Assembly: GCF_004328645.1 (NCBI RefSeq)
Contig: NZ_CP031395.1
Location: 1,265,501 to 1,329,500, forward strand
Source: Hylemonella gracilis
GTDB taxonomy: Bacteria; Pseudomonadota; Gammaproteobacteria; Burkholderiales; Burkholderiaceae_C
DNA length: 64,000 nt
Direction of reading: 5' to 3'
The notes under the pieces are model-generated. The model was not told the DNA's origin, made no database searches, and saw nothing but the letters and a program-made list of their open reading frames with translations. Position numbers and translations under genes: made by a program. Shown here piece after piece: positions 35,013-42,695 of the stretch. Within the stretch, counting starts at the first letter, position 1. Each line of letters begins with the position of its first letter.

Positions 35013-37433
35013 ATGTCCCGATTCCAAGTAAGAAAAGTCGCCGTGCTCGGCGCGGGCGTGATGGGTGCGCAGATCGCGGCCCATCTCGTGAACGTCAAAG
35101 TGCCGGTGGTGCTGTTCGATCTGCCGGCCAAAGAGGGGCACAAGAACGGCATCGTCACCAAGGCGATCGACAACCTCAAGAAACTCAAGCCCTCGCCCCT
35201 GGGCGTGGCCGACGACGCGGCGTTGATCCAGGCCGCCAACTACGAAGAGAACCTGGGCTTGCTCGGTGAATGCGACCTCATCATCGAGGCCATCGCCGAG
35301 CGCATGGACTGGAAGCTCGATCTCTACAAGAAGATCGCGCCGCACGTCGCCAAGCACGCCATCGTGGCGTCCAACACCTCGGGCCTGTCCATCACCAAGC
35401 TGTCCGAGGCGCTGCCGGCCGAGATCAAACCGCGCTTCTGTGGCATTCACTTCTTCAACCCGCCGCGCTACATGTACCTGGTGGAGCTGATCGCGACGCC
35501 GACGACGCAGCCCGCCATCCTCGACCAGCTCGAAACCTTCGTGACCAGCGCCGTGGGCAAGGGCGTGGTGCGCGCCAAGGACACGCCCAACTTCATCGCC
35601 AACCGCGTGGGCATCGCCGGCATGCTGGCGACCATGAAGGAGGTCGAGAACTACGGCCTCGGCTACGACGTGGTGGACGACCTCACGGGCAAGAAGTTGG
35701 GCCGCGCGTCCAGCGGCACCTTCCGCACCGCCGACGTGGTGGGCCTGGACACCATGGCCCACGTGATCAAGACGCTGCAGGACAACCTGGACGAGAAGAG
35801 CGACTCCTTCTACGGCAGCTTCGGCACGCCGGCCGTGCTCAAGACCCTGATCGAGATGGGCAACCTGGGGCAGAAGAGCAAGGCGGGCTTCTACAAGAAG
35901 GTGGGCCGCGACATCCTGCGCTTCGACCTCGAGGGCAAGGAGTACGTGCCGGGTGGTGAAAAGGCCGACGCGGTCTACGAGCGCATGCTCAAGAAGCCCG
36001 CGGGCGAGCGCCTCAAGCTCTTGCGCAACGCCGAGGGCAAGCAGGGCCAGTTCCTCTGGGCCATCCTGCGCAACAGCTTCCACTACGCGGCCGTGCACCT
36101 GGCGACCATCGCCGACACCGCCGCCGACGTGGACTTGGCCATGCGCTGGGGTTTCGGCATGAAGCAAGGTCCCTTCGAGCTCTGGCAGGAAGCCGGCTGG
36201 CTCGAGGTGGCCAAGATGGTGCAAGCCGACATCGACGCGGGCAAGGCGCTGAGCAAGGAGCCGCTGCCCAAGTGGGTGTTCAGCGACGCGGTGGTGAAGG
36301 CGGGCGGCGTGCACACCGCCAAGGGCTCCTACAACCCCACGACGGGTCAGTTCCAGCCGCGCCGCCGACTGCCGGTGTACGAGTTGCAGTACTTCCGCGA
36401 AAGCCTGCTGGGCGACGGTACGCCAAAATACAAGACGGCAGGCATCACCCTGCACGAGGACGAGGCCATCCGCATCTGGACGCTGGACGACAACCGCGCC
36501 AGCGTGACCGGCAGCGTGCTGATCGCCAGCATCAAGAGCAAGATGCACGCGATCGGCCCCGGCGTGGTCGAAGGCCTGGTGCGCGCGGTGGAGATTGCCG
36601 AGCAGGACTACCAGGGTCTGGTGATCTGGTCGGGTGACGAGCCTTTCAGCGTGGGCGCGGACCTGCAGGCCACGCTGCCCGCCTTCATGGTGGCCGGCGT
36701 GGGTGCGATCGAAGGCGCCGAGCAGGAGATGCAGACCATGATGCTGCGCCTGCGTTACGCGGGCGTGCCGGTGGTGTCCGCGATCCGCGGCATGGCGCTC
36801 GGCGGCGGCTGTGAGCTGGCGGTCTATTCGCAGCGCCGCGTGGTCGCCATGGAAAGCTACATCGGCCTTGTGGAAGTCGGCGTGGGTCTGGTGCCCGGCG
36901 CGGGCGGTCTGACCTACATCGCGCGCCGCGCGGCCGAGAACGCGGCTTTCTCCACCAACAAGGAACTGCTGCCCTTCCTGACCGAGGGTTTCACCGCCGC
37001 CGCCATGGCCAAGGTGGGTACCAGTGCGCTGGAATCGCGCAAGCTGGGCTACCTGCTGGACAGCGATGTGATCGTCCCGAACAAGGACGAGCTGCTCTAC
37101 GTCGCGCTCAACGAAGCCAAGGCCATGTACCAGGGCGGCTGGCGCGCCCCGCTCAAGCGTCTCTTCCCGGTGGCCGGTCGCAGCGGCATCGCGACCATCA
37201 AGGGCCAGCTCGTGAACATGCGCGACGGCGGCTTCGTCAGCCAGCACGACTTCCATATCGCCAGTCTGATCGCTGAAGTGGTCTGTGGCGGCGATGTGGA
37301 TGCGAACACGCTGGTCAGTGAGGAGTACTTGATGGCGCTGGAGCGCAAGGCCTTCTGCTCGCTGATCGTGCATCCCAAGACGCAGGAGCGCATCCTCGGC
37401 ATGCTCAACACCGGCAAGCCCGTTCGCAATTGA
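35013..37433 (+). CDS. FadN-type 3-hydroxyacyl-CoA dehydrogenase / enoyl-CoA hydratase fusion
   Basis: Bifunctional beta-oxidation enzyme of 806 residues. The 3-hydroxyacyl-CoA dehydrogenase part comes first (VAVLGAGVMGAQIAAHLVN at residues 10-28; FCGIHFFNPPRYMYLVEL; NFIANRVGIAGMLATMKEVE). The crotonase part is C-terminal, with GMALGGGCELA near residue 593 and VEVGVGLVPGAGG near 630, so both hydratase glutamates are present. This order is the reverse of E. coli FadB and FadJ and matches Bacillus FadN. It is followed by a FadA-type thiolase, as in the Bacillus fadN-fadA-fadE operon. Confidence 0.94.
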   Translation: MSRFQVRKVAVLGAGVMGAQIAAHLVNVKVPVVLFDLPAKEGHKNGIVTKAIDNLKKLKPSPLGVADDAALIQAANYEENLGLLGECDLIIEAIAERMDWKLDLYKKIAPHVAKHAIVASNTSGLSITKLSEALPAEIKPRFCGIHFFNPPRYMYLVELIATPTTQPAILDQLETFVTSAVGKGVVRAKDTPNFIANRVGIAGMLATMKEVENYGLGYDVVDDLTGKKLGRASSGTFRTADVVGLDTMAHVIKTLQDNLDEKSDSFYGSFGTPAVLKTLIEMGNLGQKSKAGFYKKVGRDILRFDLEGKEYVPGGEKADAVYERMLKKPAGERLKLLRNAEGKQGQFLWAILRNSFHYAAVHLATIADTAADVDLAMRWGFGMKQGPFELWQEAGWLEVAKMVQADIDAGKALSKEPLPKWVFSDAVVKAGGVHTAKGSYNPTTGQFQPRRRLPVYELQYFRESLLGDGTPKYKTAGITLHEDEAIRIWTLDDNRASVTGSVLIASIKSKMHAIGPGVVEGLVRAVEIAEQDYQGLVIWSGDEPFSVGADLQATLPAFMVAGVGAIEGAEQEMQTMMLRLRYAGVPVVSAIRGMALGGGCELAVYSQRRVVAMESYIGLVEVGVGLVPGAGGLTYIARRAAENAAFSTNKELLPFLTEGFTAAAMAKVGTSALESRKLGYLLDSDVIVPNKDELLYVALNEAKAMYQGGWRAPLKRLFPVAGRSGIATIKGQLVNMRDGGFVSQHDFHIASLIAEVVCGGDVDANTLVSEEYLMALERKAFCSLIVHPKTQERILGMLNTGKPVRN

Positions 37434-37449
37434 TGAAGCTACTGCGCGT

Positions 37450-37536
37450 CCCTCATGCCGCGTTGGGCGGTGCTCGGAATCCTTACGTACAGGAAGTACG
37501 TTCCGGTTCCTGCGCTCCGTCCGCCTTGCCTGAGGG
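37450..37536. repeat. nested imperfect palindrome between fadN-like and thiolase genes
   Basis: Inverted pairs nest around a common centre: CCCTCA (37450-37455) with TGAGGG (37531-37536), GGCGG (37466-37470) with CCGCC (37521-37525), CGGAA (37475-37479) with TTCCG (37501-37505), and ACGTAC (37485-37490) with GTACGT (37496-37501). It occupies most of the 166-base gap and could fold into a long stem, suggesting a mobile palindromic element or an mRNA processing/stability structure. Confidence 0.65.
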
Positions 37537-37599
37537 TCGCTCGCTACGCTTCCTCAATCACGAACAAAACCCTATTAACGTGATGAAGAAAGACGCATC

Positions 37600-38805
37600 A
37601 TGAAACAAGTGCAAGACGCTTACATCGTTGCCGCCACGCGCACGCCCATCGGCCGTTCGCACCGCGGTTTCTTCCGCAATATGCGGCCCGATGACCTGCT
37701 GGCGACCACGCTCAAGGCCGCGCTGGCCCAGGTGCCGAACCTGGACCCCAAGTCCATCGAGGACGTGGTGGCCGGCTGCGCCATTCCCGAAGGGCCGCAA
37801 GGCCTGAACGTGGCGCGCATCGCCGCGGTCATGGCGGGCCTGCCGGTGGGCGTGGGCGGCATCACGGTCAACCGTTTCTGCGCCTCGGGCCTGTCGGCCG
37901 TGCAGATGGCGGCCGACCGCATCCGCGTTGGCGAGGCCGAGGTGATGATCGCCGCTGGTGTGGAAAGCATGAGCATGGTGCCCATGGGTGGCAACGTGCC
38001 GTCCTTCTCGCCCAACTTCTTCGGCAACACCGACAACGTGGACGACTACGGCATCGCCTACGGCATGGGCCTGACGGCCGAGAAGGTCGCCACGCAGTGG
38101 AAGGTGAGCCGCGACGACCAGGACGAGTTCGCCTACAGGTCCCACATGAAGGCCGTGGCCGCGATGAAGGCTGGCGACTTTGGCGACGAGATCACGCCCA
38201 TCGAGGTGGCCGAGCGTTCGGTGAACCTGGACTCCGCCGAGGTGTCGGTCAAGAAGCGCAGCGTGAATCTGGACGAGGGCGCGCGCCCCGACACCACCGT
38301 CGAGGCGCTGGCCAAGCTCAAACCCGTGTTCGCCGCGCGCGGCTCGGTGACTGCGGGCAACAGCTCGCAGACCAGCGACGGCGCGGGCGCGCTGATCCTG
38401 GCCAGCGAAGCCGCTGTCAAGCGCTTCAACCTGCAGCCGCTGGCGCGTTTCGTCAGCTTCGCCTCCAAGGGCGTGCCCTCGCACATCATGGGCATCGGCC
38501 CCATCGAGGCGATTCCCGCAGCGCTGCGCTACGCGGGCCTCAGGCACGAGGACATGGACTGGATCGAACTGAACGAGGCTTTCGCCGCGCAGTCGCTGGC
38601 GGTGATCCGCACCCTGGGCCTGAACCCCGCCAAGGTCAACCCCATGGGGGGGGCGATCGCGCTGGGCCACCCGCTGGGCGCGACCGGCGCCATCCGATCG
38701 GCCACTGTGGTGCACGCGCTGCGCCGCAAGAACCTGAAGTACGGCATGGTCACGATGTGCGTGGGCATGGGACAGGGCGCGGCCGGCATCTTCGAGCGCG
38801 TCTGA
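37600..38805 (+). CDS. acetyl-CoA C-acyltransferase (FadA-type thiolase)
   Basis: Thiolytic last step of beta-oxidation. 401 residues. The nucleophilic cysteine is in VNRFCASGLSAVQMAADRIR (near residue 92), the C-terminal histidine in NPMGGAIALGHPLGATGA, and the second cysteine in MVTMCVGMGQGAAGIFE. MSMVPMGGNVPSF is the usual substrate-loop block. It works with the preceding fusion protein. It is separated from it by the palindrome, so its expression may be tuned separately. Confidence 0.96.
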   Translation: MKQVQDAYIVAATRTPIGRSHRGFFRNMRPDDLLATTLKAALAQVPNLDPKSIEDVVAGCAIPEGPQGLNVARIAAVMAGLPVGVGGITVNRFCASGLSAVQMAADRIRVGEAEVMIAAGVESMSMVPMGGNVPSFSPNFFGNTDNVDDYGIAYGMGLTAEKVATQWKVSRDDQDEFAYRSHMKAVAAMKAGDFGDEITPIEVAERSVNLDSAEVSVKKRSVNLDEGARPDTTVEALAKLKPVFAARGSVTAGNSSQTSDGAGALILASEAAVKRFNLQPLARFVSFASKGVPSHIMGIGPIEAIPAALRYAGLRHEDMDWIELNEAFAAQSLAVIRTLGLNPAKVNPMGGAIALGHPLGATGAIRSATVVHALRRKNLKYGMVTMCVGMGQGAAGIFERV

Positions 38806-38853
38806 CGACCGGCGGGTCGGCCTCTGCGGCCCCCGGTTTCACGGAGTATCGCC

Positions 38854-39738
38854 ATGCAAACCAGAACCCTCACTGTCGACAGTGCCACCTTGGCTGTGCG
38901 TGTCTTCGAACCTGCAGGCGAGATCAGGGCCACGGTGGTCATCGGTGGCGCGATGGGCGTGCCCCAGAGCTACTACGCGGCCTACGCGACCTGGCTGGCG
39001 CAGGAGGGCTACCGAGTCTGGACGTTCGACTACCGCGGGCATGGTGATTCCCTGGGGTTCGTGCCGGGCGGGCGGCTGCGCGGTTTCAAGGCCAACCTCT
39101 TTGATTGGGCGCGTGACTACGAAGCCGTTGTGAAGAGCGCGCGCAACGAGCGCCCGCAATTGGCGCTCTACCTGCTGGGCCACAGCCTGGGCGCTCAACT
39201 GCCCGGGCTGTTCGAGCGTCCCGAGCGGGTCGATGGCTTGTTCAGTCTGGCGGCGGGCAGCGGTTACTGGCGGGAGAACGCGCCCGCATTGCGTCGTCGT
39301 GTGCTGTTCTTCTGGTACGTCGCCGCGCCCTTGGCGACGCTGCTGTGCGGCTACTTTCCCGGGCGGCGCCTGGGCATGGTGGGCGACCTGCCCGCGGGCG
39401 TGATTCGCCAGTGGCGGCGCTGGTGCCTGCATCCGCGCTACATGGTGGCCGAAGGGCACGAAGTGGAACGGCTCTATGCCGCCGCGCCATACCCCATCCG
39501 GGCCTGGTCCTTCAGCGACGACGAGATGATGACCCTGGACGGCACGCGCAGCCTGCTGGCCCTCTACGCATCTGCCCCCCAGGCGCTGGAAGTCATTCGA
39601 CCCGCCGAGGTCGAACTGCCGCGCATCGGCCATTTCGGCTTTTTCCGCGACAGCATGCGCAAGGCGTTGTGGCCACGCAGCGCGCGGGTGTTGCAATCCT
39701 TCGCGGACGAACATTACGCCCGCGATTCCCGGTTTTGA
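38854..39738 (+). CDS. alpha/beta hydrolase
   Basis: 294 residues with an alpha/beta-hydrolase fold. The nucleophile elbow is LLGHSLGAQLPG (GHSLG, near residue 109), preceded by WTFDYRGHGDSLGFVPGG (oxyanion/acid-loop region). A C-terminal acid is likely in SFSDDEMMTLDG, and the histidine in RIGHFGFFR. The serine aminopeptidase/monoglyceride-lipase-like class is the best guess. Its position downstream of the thiolase gene suggests release of fatty acids from esters or a thioesterase-like role. Confidence 0.85.
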   Translation: MQTRTLTVDSATLAVRVFEPAGEIRATVVIGGAMGVPQSYYAAYATWLAQEGYRVWTFDYRGHGDSLGFVPGGRLRGFKANLFDWARDYEAVVKSARNERPQLALYLLGHSLGAQLPGLFERPERVDGLFSLAAGSGYWRENAPALRRRVLFFWYVAAPLATLLCGYFPGRRLGMVGDLPAGVIRQWRRWCLHPRYMVAEGHEVERLYAAAPYPIRAWSFSDDEMMTLDGTRSLLALYASAPQALEVIRPAEVELPRIGHFGFFRDSMRKALWPRSARVLQSFADEHYARDSRF

Positions 39739-39751
39739 AGGGCGGTTCACG

Positions 39752-40582
39752 ATGCATGCTTTCGATGCCGCCCTGCGGCTGGATCCCGTCGGGCAGGACC
39801 GCCGTCCCGCGCGTTTCGCGGGCCACACCAGCGCCGATTACTGGAACATGGTCGGGCCCTTTGGCGGCAGCACGGCGGCCGTGGTGCTGGCCGCCATCCT
39901 GCGCCATCCCGATCTGCTGGGTTCGCCCCTGTCTATCACGGTCAACTACGCGGCCGCCCTGACGCAAGGGCCGTTCGAAGTGCAGGTGCTGCCCGCGCGC
40001 ACCAACCGCTCGACCCAGCACTGGACGGCGGCCATCGTGCAGAACGACGAAGAGGGGCAACCCCAGGTCGTCACCACGGCCACCGCCGTGACGGCCGCGC
40101 GACGCGAGACCTGGAGCATGAGCGACCGGCCCATGCCGCAGGTGCTGGCGCCGGCCGAGCTGCCCGCGCGGGGGTTCGAGCGGGCCATGGCCTGGCTGGG
40201 CCAGTACGAGATGCGCCCGGTCAGCGGTTCCATTCCCGAGGCCTGGGACGATCGCTTGGGCACGGACAGCACCACACGACTCTGGATCCGCGACCAGCCG
40301 CCGCGCCCGCTGGATTTCTGCTCGCTGCTCGCCTGCTCGGACGTGTTCTTTCCGCGCGTCTGGCTCCGGCGCGCCACCTACACGCCCGCAGGCACGGTGT
40401 CGATCACGACCTATTTCCACGCCAGTGCCCAGGAACTGCAGGCGACGGGCGTGGGCTGGCTGCTCGGTCAGGCCAGCGCGCAGGAATTCCGCAACGGCTT
40501 CTTCGATCAGTCCGCGCAGCTCTGGAACGAGGCCGGCGTGCTGCTCGCCACCAGCCATCAGATCGTCTACTACAAAGCCTAA
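39752..40582 (+). CDS. TesB-like double-hotdog acyl-CoA thioesterase
   Basis: 276 residues. FAGHTSADYWNMVGPFGGSTAAVVLAAI (quoted in family terms: a GGxxAAxxL helix after a WNM.GP.GG turn) opens the first hotdog, and the second begins around FCSLLACSDVFFPRVW. These are features of the TesB/acyl-CoA thioesterase II-like 4HBT_3 group. It probably hydrolyses acyl-CoA esters to free CoA during beta-oxidation. It starts 13 bases after the hydrolase gene and precedes the crotonase gene by 17 bases. Confidence 0.82.
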   Translation: MHAFDAALRLDPVGQDRRPARFAGHTSADYWNMVGPFGGSTAAVVLAAILRHPDLLGSPLSITVNYAAALTQGPFEVQVLPARTNRSTQHWTAAIVQNDEEGQPQVVTTATAVTAARRETWSMSDRPMPQVLAPAELPARGFERAMAWLGQYEMRPVSGSIPEAWDDRLGTDSTTRLWIRDQPPRPLDFCSLLACSDVFFPRVWLRRATYTPAGTVSITTYFHASAQELQATGVGWLLGQASAQEFRNGFFDQSAQLWNEAGVLLATSHQIVYYKA

Positions 40583-40599
40583 ACTTCAGGAGACCCTTC

Positions 40600-41364
40600 A
40601 TGAGCGACATCCTCGTCCACACCGAAGACGGCATCGCCACCCTGAGCTTCAACCGCCCCGAGCGCAAGAACTCCATCACCTCCGCCATGTACGCGCAGCT
40701 GGCCGACGCGGTGGAGGCGGCGGCGGCCGATGCCAGCGTGCGGGTGCTGGTGTTCCAAGGCAGCGAGACCGTGTTCTCTGCGGGCAACGACATCGGCGAT
40801 TTCCTGAATGCGCCCCCGGCCGATCCGAATGCGCCGGTCTGGCGCTTTATGCGCGCCTTGGCCGGTTTCCAGAAGCCCGCTTTGGCTGCGGTCAACGGCC
40901 CGGCCGTGGGCATCGGCACCACCTTGTTGTTCCATTGCGACCTGGTGTACGCGGGAGACAACGCGGCCTTCTCCATGCCCTTCGTCAACCTGGGCCTGTG
41001 CCCTGAGTTCGCCTCCAGCCTGCTGGTGCCGCGCATGTTCGGTTACCACCGCGCGGCCGAGGCCCTGCTGCTGGGTGAACCCTTCATGGCCGAAGCAGCG
41101 CTGGAAGTCGGCCTCGTCAACCGCGTGCTCGCGCCCGCCGAGACCCATGCCTACGCCCAGGCCCAGGCCCGCAAGCTCGCGGCCAAGCCTTTGAGCGCCC
41201 TGGTCGAGACCAAGCGCCTCATGAAGCGCGGACTGGACGTGGAGGTGAACGCGCGCATGAACGAGGAGGGCGCCAGCTTCGGCCGCATGCTGCGTGAACC
41301 CGCCGCCCGCGAAGCTTTCGGCGCTTTCATGGCCAAACGGAAACCTGACTTCAGCAAAGTCTGA
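40600..41364 (+). CDS. crotonase-family protein, probably a delta3-delta2-enoyl-CoA isomerase
   Basis: 254 residues. The oxyanion motif is present (GNDIGDFLNAPP; NGPAVGIGTTLL), but the hydratase glutamate of GGGCEL is replaced (GIGTTLL). Instead FSMPFVNLGLCPEFASSLLV matches the catalytic-glutamate segment of mammalian ECI2/PECI isomerases (PFSHLGQSPEGCSS), recalled from memory. Isomerase activity for unsaturated fatty acids is therefore more likely than hydration. A good ribosome site, CAGGAGA, precedes the ATG. It closes the beta-oxidation cluster. Confidence 0.82.
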   Translation: MSDILVHTEDGIATLSFNRPERKNSITSAMYAQLADAVEAAAADASVRVLVFQGSETVFSAGNDIGDFLNAPPADPNAPVWRFMRALAGFQKPALAAVNGPAVGIGTTLLFHCDLVYAGDNAAFSMPFVNLGLCPEFASSLLVPRMFGYHRAAEALLLGEPFMAEAALEVGLVNRVLAPAETHAYAQAQARKLAAKPLSALVETKRLMKRGLDVEVNARMNEEGASFGRMLREPAAREAFGAFMAKRKPDFSKV

Positions 41365-41398
41365 AGTCGGTCGCCCGCAGGGCCGCCACAATGGCCCC

Positions 41399-42166
41399 AT
41401 GTTTGTCATCGCCAAGCTTCTGAACGTTCTCACCCAGCCCTTGGCCTGGGTGGTGGCCTTGCTCTTGCTCGGATTGCTGCTACAGCGCCACTGGCGCCGC
41501 GCGGGCCAGGGCCTGCTCTGGGCCGCACTGTTCGTGTTGCTGCTGCAGGGCTGGGAGCCTCTGCCTGATGCCTTGCTGCGCCAGCTCGAAGCGCAACACC
41601 CCGCGCCCGTGCAGCTCAATCTGTCTCAATACGCTGGCGTGATTGTGCTCGGTGGCAGCACAGAGTCAAGCTATGTCTGGGAGGGCCACGACCAGCCCGC
41701 GCTCAACAGCGCGGCCGAGCGCTTGACCGCGGCCTTGCCGTTGTTGCAGCGCGAGCCCAGGCTGTTGCTGCTCTACACGGGGGGCGAAGGCGAATGGCTG
41801 GCCGATGGGCTGAGCGAGGCAGAGCGTGCGCGCCGCTTCTATGCCCAGCAGGGCGTGCCATCTGAGCGGCTGCTGCTGGAAAGCCGCTCGCGCAACACCC
41901 ACGAAAATGCCTTGTTCAGCGCCGCCTTGCCCGGCGTCGACCGGACACGTCCCTGGCTGCTCATCACTTCGGCCTGGCACATGCCGCGCGCCTTGGGCAC
42001 CTTCAAGCAGGTGGGCTGGAATGTGACGCCCTGGCCCACCGACTATCGCACCGGTCTGGCCACGCCCTGGCACCAGTATTCCCTGTCGCAGGGGGCCGCG
42101 AAATGGCAGCTGGCCTTGCATGAACTGCTGGGATGGGCGGCCTACCGCCTGAGCGGCAGGCTCTGA
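41399..42166 (+). CDS. YdcF family (DUF218) membrane-anchored protein
   Basis: 255 residues from ATG 41399. Two hydrophobic helices lie at the N-terminus (about residues 8-25 and 33-50). The DUF218 domain follows, with YAGVIVLGGSTESS, LLYTGGEGEW, LLLESRSRNTHENALFSA and LLITSAWHMPRALGTFKQ. DUF218 proteins such as ElyC and SanA affect cell-envelope integrity or undecaprenyl-phosphate metabolism; the reaction is unproven. It is the last plus-strand gene before the convergent thioesterase. Confidence 0.88.
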   Translation: MFVIAKLLNVLTQPLAWVVALLLLGLLLQRHWRRAGQGLLWAALFVLLLQGWEPLPDALLRQLEAQHPAPVQLNLSQYAGVIVLGGSTESSYVWEGHDQPALNSAAERLTAALPLLQREPRLLLLYTGGEGEWLADGLSEAERARRFYAQQGVPSERLLLESRSRNTHENALFSAALPGVDRTRPWLLITSAWHMPRALGTFKQVGWNVTPWPTDYRTGLATPWHQYSLSQGAAKWQLALHELLGWAAYRLSGRL

Positions 42167-42178
42167 GCCCCGGCGCCC

Positions 42179-42619
42179 TCAGGCCGTCATCGCGGGCCGG
42201 TGCGGCACTTCGCGCGGCCGGCCTTGTTCGTCGATGCAGACATAGGTCAGCGTGGCTTCGGTGACCTTGACGAACTGTCCTTGGGACTTCATGCGTTCGG
42301 CATAGACCTCGATCTTGACGGTCAGGGAGGTGCGGCCGACGCGGACCAGCTTGGCGTAGAAGCTGAGCAGATCACCCACGCGCACCGGCTGTTTGAACAG
42401 GAATTCGTTGACGGCCACGGTGGCCATGCGCCCGCCCGCATAACGGGCCGGGAGCACGGAGCCGGCCAGGTCGACCTGGGCCATGACCCAGCCACCGAAG
42501 ATGTCGCCATTGGCGTTGCAGTCCGCCGGCATGGGGATGACCTTGAGCACCAGTTCCTCGTCGGAGGGCGGGGTGGCGGGGCCGAGATTGACGGGGAGGG
42601 CGGCGGGGGCAAGAGACAT
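42179..42619 (-). CDS. YciA-type hotdog acyl-CoA thioesterase
   Basis: Minus-strand gene, 146 residues from the ATG at 42619 (MSLAPAALPVNLGPATP). It has the YciA/BFIT signature NANGDIFGGWVMAQVDLAGS, with ELVLKVIPMPAD upstream, VAVNEFLFKQPVRVGDLL, and LTYVCIDEQGRPREVP near the C-terminus. Such enzymes hydrolyse a broad range of acyl-CoAs as hexamers. It converges with the YdcF gene and is divergent from the AtmA-type exporter. Longer upstream starts would run into the exporter gene. Confidence 0.93.
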   Translation of the reverse strand: MSLAPAALPVNLGPATPPSDEELVLKVIPMPADCNANGDIFGGWVMAQVDLAGSVLPARYAGGRMATVAVNEFLFKQPVRVGDLLSFYAKLVRVGRTSLTVKIEVYAERMKSQGQFVKVTEATLTYVCIDEQGRPREVPHRPAMTA

Positions 42620-42695
42620 GGAGGACAATTCCTGAAAAACCGGCCCGCGCAATGCGGACTCTCTGAATTGTCTCACTCCCACCCTCATCCTTCCC

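Noticed and set aside
34959..37373. Open frame of 804 codons on the minus strand opposite the FadN-type gene
   Set aside because: Antisense shadow; the plus-strand protein has complete dehydrogenase and crotonase motifs, while the minus product is low-complexity His/Leu/Val/Arg-rich.
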